This document shows, piece by piece, positions 1-8,099 of a DNA stretch of 64,000 nucleotides. The first letter of the stretch is position 1. The number at the start of each line of letters is the position of its first letter. Made by a program: the position numbers and the translations under genes. A model generated the notes under the pieces. That model did not search any database. It saw only the letters and a list, made by a program, of their open reading frames with translations, and was not told the origin of the DNA. This stretch comes from Methylophilaceae bacterium (GTDB taxonomy: Bacteria; Pseudomonadota; Gammaproteobacteria; Burkholderiales; Methylophilaceae): contig JAFMCB010000001.1 in assembly GCA_017858095.1 (NCBI GenBank), positions 160,723-224,722 on the forward strand. Direction: 5' to 3'.

Positions 1-472
1 GCGCTATGGTATGAGTTTTTTTAATTTTCTTCTGTAGCTGAATCAATCCATACATCAATGCCTCAGCAGTTGGGGGGCAACCTGGCACATAAATATCAAC
101 CGGAATAATTCTGTCACAACCTCTGACAACGGAATATGAATAATGGTAATACCCGCCACCATTAGCACAAGATCCCATTGAAATTACCCATTTCGGATCC
201 GGCATTTGATCATAAACTTTTCTCAAAGCAGGGGCCATTTTATTGACAAGGGTTCCTGCCACAATCATGACATCCGATTGCCTGGGACTGGCCCGAAAAA
301 CAACACCAAAGCGATCCAGATCATATCTTGATGCTCCTGCATGCATCATTTCAACTGCGCAACAAGCAAGACCAAATGTCATTGGCCAAAGAGAACCTGT
401 TCTTGTGTAGTTAATTAATGTATCTAGATTGGTGGTTACATAACCTTTCTCTAAAATTCCTTCAATGCCCAC
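1..472 (-). CDS. nuoB: NADH-quinone oxidoreductase subunit B (3' end off window)
   Basis: This subunit of respiratory complex I carries the N2 4Fe-4S cluster, the last cluster before quinone, in the membrane-facing peripheral arm. The minus-strand translation from a GTG at 472 begins with the usual NuoB leader ([13 protein letters not shown]) and contains the paired cysteines near the start ([12 protein letters not shown]), the [15 protein letters not shown] motif and the [11 protein letters not shown] motif, which supply the cluster ligands. The frame stays open to base 1 and ends in KTHTIA, so only a few C-terminal residues are missing from a protein of about 158 residues. It lies 3 bases after the nuoA stop, as expected for a nuo operon that continues beyond the window. 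Confidence 0.96.
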   Translation of the reverse strand, partial: MGIEGILEKGYVTTNLDTLINYTRTGSLWPMTFGLACCAVEMMHAGASRYDLDRFGVVFRASPRQSDVMIVAGTLVNKMAPALRKVYDQMPDPKWVISMGSCANGGGYYHYSYSVVRGCDRIIPVDIYVPGCPPTAEALMYGLIQLQKKIKKTHTIA

Positions 473-475
473 AAA

Positions 476-832
476 TTACTCCCAATCTAATGCCCCTTTT
501 TTCCACTCATAGATAAATCCAACAACCAGAATTGCTAAAAAAACTAACATCGAAATAAAACCAAACATGCCGATTTGATCAATTACTACTGCCCATGGAA
601 ATAAAAAGGTAATTTCAAGATCGAAAATGATAAATAGAATTGCCACTAGATAATAACGCACGTCAAATTTCATTCGAGCATCCTCAAATGCCTCAAAACC
701 ACATTCATAAGGAGAATTTTTTGCTGCGTTTGGTTTACTAGGGCTTAGTATAGAGCCTAGAATTATCGGACCGAGGCCAATAGCTAGTCCCACAAAGATG
801 AAAAGCAAAATTGGAAAGTAATTTTCCAGCAC
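476..832 (-). CDS. nuoA: NADH-quinone oxidoreductase subunit A
   Basis: NuoA is a small membrane subunit of complex I at the junction of the peripheral and membrane arms. The 118 residues match the usual length and show three hydrophobic segments (about 6-28, 61-83 and 88-110). The loop after the first segment has the family signature [21 protein letters not shown], followed by [11 protein letters not shown] in the second segment. It is the first nuo gene here, following tRNA-Leu and secG in the order usual for betaproteobacteria, with nuoB starting immediately after. Identification is secure. Confidence 0.97.
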   Translation of the reverse strand: MLENYFPILLFIFVGLAIGLGPIILGSILSPSKPNAAKNSPYECGFEAFEDARMKFDVRYYLVAILFIIFDLEITFLFPWAVVIDQIGMFGFISMLVFLAILVVGFIYEWKKGALDWE

Positions 833-859
833 AACCGTCCCTCAAAAAAATAATTATTT

Positions 860-944
860 TGGTGCCGTCGGCGAGACTCGAACTCGCACGACTTTCGTCA
901 CTACCCCCTCAAGATAGCGTGTCTACCAATTCCACCACGACGGC
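860..944 (-). tRNA. tRNA-Leu (anticodon GAG)
   Basis: The minus strand folds as a class II tRNA. A 7-bp acceptor stem (GCCGTCG with CGACGGC) is followed by discriminator A and an encoded CCA. The D-arm carries GGTAGAC, and the anticodon stem CTATC/GGTAG encloses loop TTGAGGG, giving anticodon GAG. A long variable arm and a T-arm with GTTCGAGTC complete it. It sits between secG and nuoA, a classic position for a tRNA-Leu gene in betaproteobacteria. Confidence 0.97.
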
Positions 945-963
945 TAAAAACTAAAAGCCAAAT

Positions 964-1305
964 TTAGTCTGGAATATCATCGACACCAGTAATCTCATCT
1001 GACTCTGGTGAATCAATAATAGTTTCCACAGTTTCTTTTTCTTGAGGTAAATTTGCAACAGCAGACGAACCATGTTTTTTACTGGCAATGATTGCTAAAG
1101 CAATACTTGTACAAAAAAATACTGTGACACAGATTGATGTCAGTCGACTCAGAAAATTGGAGGATCCTTGAACGCCAAAAATACTGCCAGAATTTCCTCC
1201 ACCAAAAGCAGCTCCAGCATCAGCCCCTTTACCATGTTGAACCAACACTAAACCTATTACACCCAAACATGCTAAAACATGAATGATTACAATTAAACCT
1301 TCCAT
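964..1305 (-). CDS. secG: Preprotein translocase subunit SecG
   Basis: SecG is the auxiliary inner-membrane subunit of SecYEG that helps SecA drive protein export. The 113-residue product has two membrane helices (about 1-22 and 52-75). The linker between them is glycine- and serine-rich and contains the family motif VQHGKGADAGAAFGGG, followed by GSSNFLSR. The tail is hydrophilic and acidic, as usual. It lies 17 bases downstream of tpiA and just upstream of tRNA-Leu and nuoA, the standard arrangement. Confidence 0.96.
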   Translation of the reverse strand: MEGLIVIIHVLACLGVIGLVLVQHGKGADAGAAFGGGNSGSIFGVQGSSNFLSRLTSICVTVFFCTSIALAIIASKKHGSSAVANLPQEKETVETIIDSPESDEITGVDDIPD

Positions 1306-1322
1306 AATTCCTCTTCAAAAAA

Positions 1323-2090
1323 CTATAATGAATTAACAATCTGACAAATTTTTATAAATTCTTCTGCATTTAGCGAGCCTCGACCAATCAATGCCCCGTC
1401 AACACTTTCTAAACCGCATAATTGTAACGCATTTTTACTATTTACGCTTCCACCATAAATAATTTTAAGGTCATCAATACTATTGTTTTTATCTTCATGA
1501 ATTAAGTTTCTAATGAAGTTGCACATATGATCGGCTTGCTCAGGTGAGGCTGCCAAATCAGAACCAATAGCCCATATAGGTTCATACGCAATAATTGAAT
1601 TTTTAAATACATTGGTTCCGTATTTTTTGCGAATAGTTTCAATTTGATTTGCTACAACCCGCTCCATTATTCCAGCTTCTCTCTCAATCAAAGTTTCCCC
1701 AACACATAATAAGGGTGTCATTGATTTGCTTTTAACAATACTAAATTTGGTTGCTATATTTTCATCTGACTCACAATAAGCAGTACTTCTCTCTGAATGG
1801 CCAACAATGGCATACTTTGAATTAAAATCAGTAAGCATGGCAACACTTACCTCCCCAGTGAATGGTCCTTTTTCATCCTTCGCAACATTTTGGCTGCCCC
1901 AAGAAATATTACTATCTTGAAAGATCATTTGGGCTTGAAATAAATAGGGGTAAGAAACACAAATTCCAATATCAATTGTATTTACATCCTTTAATGCAAT
2001 TTTTATTTGATTGAAATGCTTTTCATTAAAATCTAATGAGCCATTCATTTTTAAATTACCTACAACTACTTTTTTGCTAACTTTATTCAT
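1323..2090 (-). CDS. tpiA: Triosephosphate isomerase (variant loop 6)
   Basis: This cytoplasmic TIM-barrel enzyme interconverts dihydroxyacetone phosphate and glyceraldehyde 3-phosphate. The 255 residues hold the catalytic set: Lys14 (GNLKMNG), His98 (GHSERS) and Glu170 (AYEPIWAIG), plus the phosphate-binding YGGSVNS near the C-terminus. Two departures from the family consensus are visible. The usual GNWK reads GNLK, and the mobile loop 6 hinge that normally continues IGTGKTA reads IGSDLAA. The rest of the protein is intact, so an active enzyme is likely, but loop behaviour may differ. The gene overlaps the 3' end of recJ by 8 bases, suggesting co-transcription. Confidence 0.94.
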   Translation of the reverse strand: MNKVSKKVVVGNLKMNGSLDFNEKHFNQIKIALKDVNTIDIGICVSYPYLFQAQMIFQDSNISWGSQNVAKDEKGPFTGEVSVAMLTDFNSKYAIVGHSERSTAYCESDENIATKFSIVKSKSMTPLLCVGETLIEREAGIMERVVANQIETIRKKYGTNVFKNSIIAYEPIWAIGSDLAASPEQADHMCNFIRNLIHEDKNNSIDDLKIIYGGSVNSKNALQLCGLESVDGALIGRGSLNAEEFIKICQIVNSL

Positions 2091-3783
2091 TGATTATTTG
2101 TCTTAAAATTAATTGGATTTCTTCTTTACCACTATAGCGATTGATATCAATCTCATAAATAGTCTCTATTTTATCAGCTAGTGATTGTTCATGATTAAAA
2201 TAGATTGCAGAGAATTTTTTTTCTTTATATTTCAATGTACATTTAACATGTTTGCCACCAATGATTTTTTGATCGAGGACTTGGAAAGAATCTTTAAAAA
2301 TTGGTGCTGGAAAACCTTGCCCCCAAATTTCACCATTAATTAAGTTAATGCCATCAATATTAATATCATCAAGAATTGAATGGTCAATTTCAAACTCAAT
2401 ACTTAAATCATTGGCGTTAAGTAAATCACTTGCAACACTTTCAAATTCAGTTTCAAATAAAGAAAAATCATTCTCTAAAATAGTTAAGCCAGCTGCCATT
2501 GCATGGCCACCAAAACTCATAATTAAATTTGGATTTTTTTTTGAAACTAAATCAATTGCATCTCGTAAATGAAAATTGCTTATAGACCGCCCAGAACCTT
2601 TTAAACGCCCTTCTTCATCTTTCGCAAAAATAATTGTAGGACGATAAAATTTCTCCTTTATCCTAGAGGCAAGAATACCTATAATTCCTTGATGCCAGCT
2701 TGCGTCATACAAAGCTATTGCTTTTTTATTTTCCAGTGACCCTAGAATATCCTTTGATAATGCACTATCTTTCATTTCATTTTCAATTTGGCGTCTTTCG
2801 GTATTTAAACTTAATAAGCGTCTGGCATGATGCAGCGCTTCATCAAAAGTTTTTGCAAGTAAACATTTAATACCCAAGCTCATATCATCAAGTCTTCCTG
2901 CGGCATTTAATTTAGGTGCAATCACAAATGATAGGTCTGAAGTTTTCAGATTTTGAAGGCGACGGTTGCTGAGTTGCGAAATTGCTCTTATTCCAAAATT
3001 TCCCTCACCTGAACGAATAATATGCATACCAAACTGAACTAATAAGCGATTATTAAAATCTAGCTTTACCAGGTCAGCGATTGTTCCTAGGCAAACTATA
3101 TCAAGTAAATCAGATAATCTTGGCTCTTCATTTTTATTTAACAGTTTTCTTTTTTTTGCCTGAGATTTAATAGCAATAAGAAGATAAAAAATCACCCCCA
3201 CTCCGCATAAATTTTTGCTTGGAAAATTACAAGATTTTTGGTTTGGATTAATAATAAAATTCGCATTGGGTAAAGCATCGCCTGGTAAATGATGATCTGT
3301 AATAACGACATCGACTCCATGAGCTTTTGCTTTTTCAACACCTTCTATACTTGCAATCCCATTATCAACTGTAATAATTAAATCTGGTTTTTTTTCTAGC
3401 GCTTTTTCTACAATTGATACGGATAAACCATAACCATCCTCAAAACGATTAGGCACAAGAAAATCAACATTTGCTCCAAATTTTTCTAAGCCTTTAATTG
3501 CACAAGCAGATGCGGTGGCGCCATCTGCATCATAATCACCAATAATGAGTATATTTTTTTTTGCCAAAATCATATCCAAAATAAAATTCGCGGCCGATTC
3601 TGCAAAACTTAACTCACAGTATGGAATTAATTTTTCCAACTTATAATCAATATCATTGCTCGAATCAATAGCTCTTGCGCTAAGAATTGATGCGAGAGTT
3701 TTATGAATATCAAATTCAATTAATTGTTTTTCAAGAATAATATTTTTTTTTCTTAATTTAGTTGTTACCAACGAACTCATCAA
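2083..3783 (-). CDS. recJ: Single-stranded-DNA-specific exonuclease RecJ
   Basis: RecJ is a 5'-3' single-strand DNA exonuclease used in recombinational repair and mismatch repair. The 566 residues are close to the usual length. DHH-family metal-binding motifs appear as GDYDADGATASA (about 82-93), TVDNG (about 138-142) and ITDHH (about 161-165). The DHHA1 domain follows with GSGRS and FGGHAMAAG, and then a C-terminal OB-like region. Its start lies inside the 3' end of the upstream COG4255-type gene (26-base overlap), and its own 3' end overlaps tpiA, so the three genes probably form one transcript. Confidence 0.95.
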   Translation of the reverse strand: MMSSLVTTKLRKKNIILEKQLIEFDIHKTLASILSARAIDSSNDIDYKLEKLIPYCELSFAESAANFILDMILAKKNILIIGDYDADGATASACAIKGLEKFGANVDFLVPNRFEDGYGLSVSIVEKALEKKPDLIITVDNGIASIEGVEKAKAHGVDVVITDHHLPGDALPNANFIINPNQKSCNFPSKNLCGVGVIFYLLIAIKSQAKKRKLLNKNEEPRLSDLLDIVCLGTIADLVKLDFNNRLLVQFGMHIIRSGEGNFGIRAISQLSNRRLQNLKTSDLSFVIAPKLNAAGRLDDMSLGIKCLLAKTFDEALHHARRLLSLNTERRQIENEMKDSALSKDILGSLENKKAIALYDASWHQGIIGILASRIKEKFYRPTIIFAKDEEGRLKGSGRSISNFHLRDAIDLVSKKNPNLIMSFGGHAMAAGLTILENDFSLFETEFESVASDLLNANDLSIEFEIDHSILDDINIDGINLINGEIWGQGFPAPIFKDSFQVLDQKIIGGKHVKCTLKYKEKKFSAIYFNHEQSLADKIETIYEIDINRYSGKEEIQLILRQIINE

Positions 3784-4696
3784 ATATCCTCTTGTGACGA
3801 TTAATTTTTAAAAATGAAAACCAGTCAGGTTTTGCAATCAATAGATAATCACCTAAAATTATTTTTAGCTGTAAGTTTTTAATTTTTTTTCTTGAAATAA
3901 ATTTTTCAATAAAAGTAATTAATATTTTTTGATCGACTTTATTCGTTCTTAAGTCAAAGTAAATATCAGCATTCATGATGCTTTCATCTGAATGATTGTT
4001 ATCAAAAACAATTAACTTAAGTGAAGAATCTATAAGGTACATCTGATTTATTAAATAAGAATTTGATAATATTTTTTTATTTGAATGAATTTTAATATTC
4101 TCAGGAAATTGGCCCCCACCAGAAAACCAGATAGTATTAATTGGAAATAATTTTTGTTGCTGTCTTATGCGATTAATATCAGCGTTGTAAAGACACATTT
4201 GTATTTCGTTAATTAATCGATGCCAAAACATAGCGTCTTTACCATACGGTAAAAAATTTTTGTCAGGAATTGAATTTAATTGTTCTGGAAAAAAACTTCC
4301 TACAGCTGTATGAGAGTTTGCCTTTAGTAAAATAAATTTATCTTTTATTATGAAATTAATTGAATCGCTCGAAAAATTTTTATTCAATAAATTGCATAAG
4401 TCCAATAAAGTATTTGAATCTAGTTGATTATCAAAATTTTTTTCAAAACGATAAAAATCTCTCTGTAAAGAAAAAAAGCAAGGTGAGGCTTTAAAGAAAA
4501 AACTTTTATCTGGATTTAATTTTTCAAAAGCCAAAATTGAAGCAATAGGTAAATCATTAGTTTCTATATTTAAAAGATTTTTAGCTATTATTTCTTCAAA
4601 TGTAGAAATTTTTTTTTCGATATTTGACTTATGTAAAAATTGCTCTAAGAGGGTAGAGTTTATAGGTTCGTCAATTGCAAGATGAATGGTGTTCAA
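3758..4696 (-). CDS. COG4255-type conserved protein (phosphoglycerate-mutase-like annotation)
   Basis: This 312-residue cytoplasmic protein has no established function. It resembles a betaproteobacterial family often placed just before recJ and sometimes annotated as a cofactor-independent phosphoglycerate mutase. The recognisable core is LPYGKDAMFWHRLINEIQM followed by R..QKLFPINTIWFSGGG (about residues 149-195), matching the family pattern NEiQM...N..R...G..P.NS.WFWGGG. The typical alkaline-phosphatase-type metal ligands of true phosphoglycerate mutases are not evident to me, so the enzymatic label should be treated with caution. The ORF overlaps recJ by 26 bases, implying translational coupling. 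Confidence 0.7.
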   Translation of the reverse strand: MNTIHLAIDEPINSTLLEQFLHKSNIEKKISTFEEIIAKNLLNIETNDLPIASILAFEKLNPDKSFFFKASPCFFSLQRDFYRFEKNFDNQLDSNTLLDLCNLLNKNFSSDSINFIIKDKFILLKANSHTAVGSFFPEQLNSIPDKNFLPYGKDAMFWHRLINEIQMCLYNADINRIRQQQKLFPINTIWFSGGGQFPENIKIHSNKKILSNSYLINQMYLIDSSLKLIVFDNNHSDESIMNADIYFDLRTNKVDQKILITFIEKFISRKKIKNLQLKIILGDYLLIAKPDWFSFLKINRHKRIFDEFVGNN

Positions 4697-4697
4697 A

Positions 4698-4826
4698 TTA
4701 GATATATATAATTAATAAAGCAAAATAAAGAAGAGCGAATGCGGCTATTAGAACAAAAACTAATTTAAGTGTTTTGTGAATTTCCTTAAGAATATTTTTA
4801 ACTTCATTAATGTCATTTTCTTGCAT
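4698..4826 (-). CDS. Small single-pass membrane protein, 42 residues
   Basis: A short ORF runs from ATG at 4826 to a TAA at 4698-4700. The product has a charged N-terminal half (QENDINEVKNILKEIHKTL) and a hydrophobic helix covering roughly residues 21-42 (KLVFVLIAAFALLYFALLI), ending at the membrane-like C-terminus. That design suggests a one-helix inner-membrane protein with a cytoplasmic amphipathic segment. It stops 2 bases before the start of the COG4255-type gene and could head its operon. No Shine-Dalgarno sequence is visible; a TATAAT lies only 5 bases before the ATG. I do not recognise the family. Confidence 0.5.
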   Translation of the reverse strand: MQENDINEVKNILKEIHKTLKLVFVLIAAFALLYFALLIIYI

Positions 4827-4994
4827 AATTAAATTATACGCAAAACTATATGATTTGTAGGTGGGAATAATGTTTTGTTTAGTATTGCTCTATTGATGGT
4901 ATTTTGAAACTTGAAGATTAAGAATCTTAGTGCCTACTAAATTAAGATTGATAATATAGTAACTATTCTTAAATATACTTAGCAAAATTTCTTC
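4827..4994. other. Intergenic spacer without a recognised gene
   Basis: This 168-base AT-rich gap separates the small membrane ORF from the small secreted-protein gene, both on the minus strand. On the minus strand a TATAAT (4832-4837) sits just before the 42-residue ORF and may be a promoter -10 element; no convincing -35 hexamer is present 16-18 bases upstream. No tRNA, open frame with a start signal or strong hairpin was found. Confidence 0.5.
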
Positions 4995-5291
4995 CTACAT
5001 TTGGCTTTTTACGAAGCATTTAAAGCTTCCTTGAATTATTTCTCTTTCATTCTCATCTTTAATTATACGATCAAATGTAACATTTAATAATTCAAAGCGT
5101 GTTCCACAAACTTCTTTAACTTTATTTGTAAATAACAATTTCAAGTCTTTTTTACTAGATGAGGATTTTCCCTCAATTGATAAGGAATAGCTATCTGAAC
5201 CTTGAAATAATAATTTTATATGGAAGTCATTGATCTCATTCGTCCAACCTGGTGATATTGATAAAATAAAAATATATAAAAAATTTTTCAT
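4995..5291 (-). CDS. Small exported hypothetical protein, 98 residues
   Basis: I do not recognise this protein. It begins MKNFLYIFILSISPGWTN, a short basic start followed by a hydrophobic stretch, consistent with a Sec signal peptide and a mature protein of about 80 residues. Two cysteines (VCGTRFELL and FKCF) lie in the mature part and could form a disulfide in the periplasm. The rest is lysine- and serine-rich with predicted beta character (alternating hydrophobics). It sits between tRNA-Leu(UAA) and the 42-residue membrane ORF, with no informative operon partner. Confidence 0.6.
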   Translation of the reverse strand: MKNFLYIFILSISPGWTNEINDFHIKLLFQGSDSYSLSIEGKSSSSKKDLKLLFTNKVKEVCGTRFELLNVTFDRIIKDENEREIIQGSFKCFVKSQM

Positions 5292-5322
5292 TTACTCTTT
5301 ATTAGTATGGGATATAAATACA

Positions 5323-5411
5323 TGGTGCCCGGGGCCGGAATCGAACCGGCACGACCGTTAAAAGTCGAGAGATTTTAAGTCTCTTGTGTCTACCAATTTC
5401 ACCACCCGGGC
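5323..5411 (-). tRNA. tRNA-Leu (anticodon UAA)
   Basis: The minus strand gives a class II tRNA. The acceptor stem is GCCCGGG/CCCGGGC with discriminator A and encoded CCA. The D-arm contains GGTAGACAC, and anticodon stem AGAGA/TCTCT encloses CTTAAAA, giving anticodon TAA. A long variable arm and T-loop GTTCGATTC complete it. It is the last gene of the pgsA-tRNAGly-tRNACys-tRNALeu cluster, the same order as E. coli pgsA-glyW-cysT-leuZ. Confidence 0.97.
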
Positions 5412-5454
5412 ATAACTCTATTTTATCATCACTAAATTCATAGTGATGAAAAAA

Positions 5455-5528
5455 TGGAGGCGCGTGCCGGAATCGAACCGGCGTCTACGGCTTTGCAGGC
5501 CGCTGCATAACCACTTTGCTAACGCGCC
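5455..5528 (-). tRNA. tRNA-Cys (anticodon GCA)
   Basis: The minus strand has acceptor stem GGCGCGT/ACGCGCC with discriminator T (U73, the usual cysteine identity base) and encoded CCA. The anticodon loop within CGGCC TGCAAAG carries GCA, and the T-arm contains GTTCGATTC. It lies between tRNA-Gly and tRNA-Leu(UAA). Its 5' end is only 13 bases after a strong hairpin. Confidence 0.97.
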
Positions 5529-5541
5529 AACTTCTTAAACT

Positions 5542-5575
5542 AAAAAGGGGGAGTAAATCGACTCCCCCTTTTTTT
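5542..5575. terminator. Strong GC-rich hairpin with A/T tails inside the tRNA cluster
   Basis: A perfect 13-bp stem (5542-5554 with 5561-5573) closes a 6-base loop, with five G-C pairs in its core. It is flanked by a T run on each strand: seven T on plus and five on minus. It has the form of an intrinsic, possibly bidirectional terminator. It is oddly placed, between tRNA-Gly and tRNA-Cys, which otherwise look like one transcript. Confidence 0.75.
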
Positions 5576-5580
5576 AAATT

Positions 5581-5656
5581 TGGAGCGGGAAACGAGGTTC
5601 GAACTCGCGACCTATACCTTGGCAAGGTATCGCTCTACCAGCTGAGCTATTCCCGC
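5581..5656 (-). tRNA. tRNA-Gly (anticodon GCC)
   Basis: The minus strand has acceptor stem GCGGGAA paired with TTCCCGC, discriminator T and encoded CCA. The D-arm is AGCTCAGCTGGTAGAGC. The anticodon stem ATACC/GGTAT encloses TTGCCAA, giving anticodon GCC, and the T-loop is GTTCGAACC. It follows pgsA by 53 bases, the conserved proteobacterial linkage. Confidence 0.97.
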
Positions 5657-5709
5657 ATTGCGAAGGCAGTATTTTAGCGTTTTTTGGCTATGTGTCAATC
5701 ATACAATTT

Positions 5710-6285
5710 TCATTGTTTTTCATCTTTTAAAGATTGAATAGCCTTATTCAAATAAAATATCATGGAAACAATTGTAAGTATGGCTGCTATGTTTATAAGC
5801 CATGAGCCAATTATGTATATTGGTATAAAACTAATATTATGTGCAAACAGTAAACATGGAATTGCAATCATTTGAAAAACGGTTTTTAATTTGCCAATAA
5901 AAGCAACCGCTACACCACTTGACTTTCCAATAGTTGCCATCCATTCACGAAGTGAACTTACCACAAATTCTCGTCCTATTATAATTATTCCAATCAGAGC
6001 GCTAATTCGATCTAATTCAACTAATAATATTAAAGCAGTTATAACAATAAACTTATCTGCTACTGGGTCAATAAAAGCACCGAATTTTGAAGTCTGATTT
6101 AGGCGGCGTGCTAAATAACCATCGAGCCAATCTGACAATGCTGCAAGAATAAAAATTGCCGTAGCTATAAAATCTTTTTCGTAGAGTGATAAATATGAAT
6201 TTGGTAAAAAATAGATCGCAACTAGGCAAGGTACCAGAAGGATTCTAAAAAATGATATTAGATTAGGTATATTGTAAGTTGCCAT
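5710..6285 (-). CDS. pgsA: CDP-diacylglycerol-glycerol-3-phosphate 3-phosphatidyltransferase
   Basis: PgsA makes phosphatidylglycerol phosphate, the committed step to phosphatidylglycerol and cardiolipin, in the inner membrane. The 191 residues carry the CDP-alcohol phosphotransferase signature: DG at 55-56, AR at 59-60, G69, D73 and D77, within four to five hydrophobic helices. The start fits the family (NIPNLISFFRILLVP). It lies 11 bases after uvrC and ahead of tRNA-Gly, the conserved uvrC-pgsA-tRNA arrangement. Confidence 0.95.
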   Translation of the reverse strand: MATYNIPNLISFFRILLVPCLVAIYFLPNSYLSLYEKDFIATAIFILAALSDWLDGYLARRLNQTSKFGAFIDPVADKFIVITALILLVELDRISALIGIIIIGREFVVSSLREWMATIGKSSGVAVAFIGKLKTVFQMIAIPCLLFAHNISFIPIYIIGSWLINIAAILTIVSMIFYLNKAIQSLKDEKQ

Positions 6286-6296
6286 AGATGATCATT

Positions 6297-8096
6297 TTAA
6301 TGGAAAAAGTCATATATTTTTTCTGCAAGTTGATTATTTATACCTTCAACTAAAACTAACTCTTCAGTAGGCGCATTTTTAACCCCATCAAGACCACCAA
6401 AATAAACCAATAAATTTTTTCTTTTTTTTGCACCAATACCCTCAATATTTTCAAGACTTGATGCTAATCCAGCTTTGGCTCTTTTTGCTCGATGTCCTGT
6501 TATTGCAAAACGATGTGCTTCATCACGTATTTTTTGTAATAGATGAAATCCAATATGGGTTGGGTCTGTTTCTTGCACAATATTACCATCAGATAAAATC
6601 AATTTTTCTTGGCCAACTTTACGTGATGGGCCTTTTGAAACTCCAACCAAAAAAATATTAGGAACATCTAGTTCAACCATAATTTTTTTAGCAACATTTA
6701 CTTGGCCCAAACCCCCATCAATTAAAACTAAATCAGGTTTTTTACTTTCTTCAGAAATTATTCTTTTTAAACGGCGATCAATTACCTCACGCATGGCACC
6801 ATAATCATCACCTGGATTATCATGCTTGATATTGAATTTTCTATACTCCTTAGGTTGCATATTGAAATTGTCATAAACCACACATGATGCAACAGTCTGT
6901 GCACCCATAGTGTGACTTATATCAAAACATTCTATTCTTTTAACATAATCAGGTAATTTTAATAACCCTCTTAATTTAAAAAGCTTTTCTTCTTGAGCTG
7001 AATGTTTATCATTCTCTTGAATAAGAGCTACTTTGGCATTTTTTTGTGCCATCAAATGCCAATTTTTTTTATCCCCAACAAGTTTTGAAATAATTTTTAT
7101 TTTTGAATAATTTTTTATCACAAAAAAATCTTGGATCAGTGATTTATTTATTTTTTTATCAATAACGATTGAAGGAGGCGGTTTAATTTGATCATAAAAT
7201 TGGACAATAAAGACCTCAATTACATTTACATCATCTTGCTCTTGTTGAAATTTAGGAAAATAACTCTTATCACCCAAATGTCGGCCACCACGAATCATGA
7301 CAACATTTACACAAACTTTACCGTAAGCATGATACGACGCAATAATATCTGCATCTTTTTCACTAAAATCACTTACCGATTGTTGTAATCTTACCTGACG
7401 CAAACTTTGAATTCTGTCACGATAAACGGCAGCTCTTTCAAAATTAAATGAATCTGAATGCTCATTCATTTTAGTGGTTAAATTTTTAATCACTTCATTT
7501 CCTTTGCCGTTTAAAAATAAAGCTGCTTGTTTTGTATCATGCAAATAATCCGATTGGCTAATTAAATTAACACATGGGGCTGTACATCTTTTAATTTGGT
7601 GCTCTAAGCAAGGTCGCGAACGATTTTTAAAAATAGTATTTTCGCAAGTTCGAAGCATAAAAACTTTTTGGAGTAATTTAATACTCTCTCTAACCGCGGT
7701 TGCATTAGGAAAAGGCCCAAAGTAGAGAGTATTTTTTTTCTGAGCACCGCGATGAAAGCGTATTCGTGGAAACTTATCATCGGTAATTGCTAAATAAGGA
7801 TACGATTTGTCATCCCTAAAAATAACGTTATAACGAGGCATAAATTTTTTTATTAGATTATTTTCTAAAATTAATGCCTCAGCCTCAGTATTGGTAACGG
7901 TAAATTCAATTGAATTAATGTTACCCACCATCAACTTTGTACGTGGGCTACTTTGATTTTTTACAAAATATGATCTTACTCGGTTTTTTAAATTTTTAGC
8001 TTTACCGACATAAATAACATCGCCCTTAGAGTTTATCATTCGATAAACTCCAGGGAGGGTTGGAAAAGTTTTCGCTAAATCTTTAAGTTGTTGCAC
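6297..8096 (-). CDS. uvrC: Excinuclease ABC subunit C
   Basis: UvrC makes the two incisions flanking a DNA lesion in nucleotide excision repair. The 599 residues begin with the GIY-YIG nuclease domain (LPGVYRM, then VIYVGKAKNLKNRVRSY). A cysteine-containing segment (CLEHQIKRCTAPCVN, about 160-175), a UvrB-interacting UVR region, the RNase-H-like C-terminal nuclease (ECFDISH and LVLIDGG) and terminal helix-hairpin-helix motifs (IEGIGAKKRKNLL) follow. The start lies 4 bases after the tautomerase-like gene, so translation is probably coupled to it. Confidence 0.97.
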   Translation of the reverse strand: MQQLKDLAKTFPTLPGVYRMINSKGDVIYVGKAKNLKNRVRSYFVKNQSSPRTKLMVGNINSIEFTVTNTEAEALILENNLIKKFMPRYNVIFRDDKSYPYLAITDDKFPRIRFHRGAQKKNTLYFGPFPNATAVRESIKLLQKVFMLRTCENTIFKNRSRPCLEHQIKRCTAPCVNLISQSDYLHDTKQAALFLNGKGNEVIKNLTTKMNEHSDSFNFERAAVYRDRIQSLRQVRLQQSVSDFSEKDADIIASYHAYGKVCVNVVMIRGGRHLGDKSYFPKFQQEQDDVNVIEVFIVQFYDQIKPPPSIVIDKKINKSLIQDFFVIKNYSKIKIISKLVGDKKNWHLMAQKNAKVALIQENDKHSAQEEKLFKLRGLLKLPDYVKRIECFDISHTMGAQTVASCVVYDNFNMQPKEYRKFNIKHDNPGDDYGAMREVIDRRLKRIISEESKKPDLVLIDGGLGQVNVAKKIMVELDVPNIFLVGVSKGPSRKVGQEKLILSDGNIVQETDPTHIGFHLLQKIRDEAHRFAITGHRAKRAKAGLASSLENIEGIGAKKRKNLLVYFGGLDGVKNAPTEELVLVEGINNQLAEKIYDFFH

Positions 8097-8099
8097 AAA

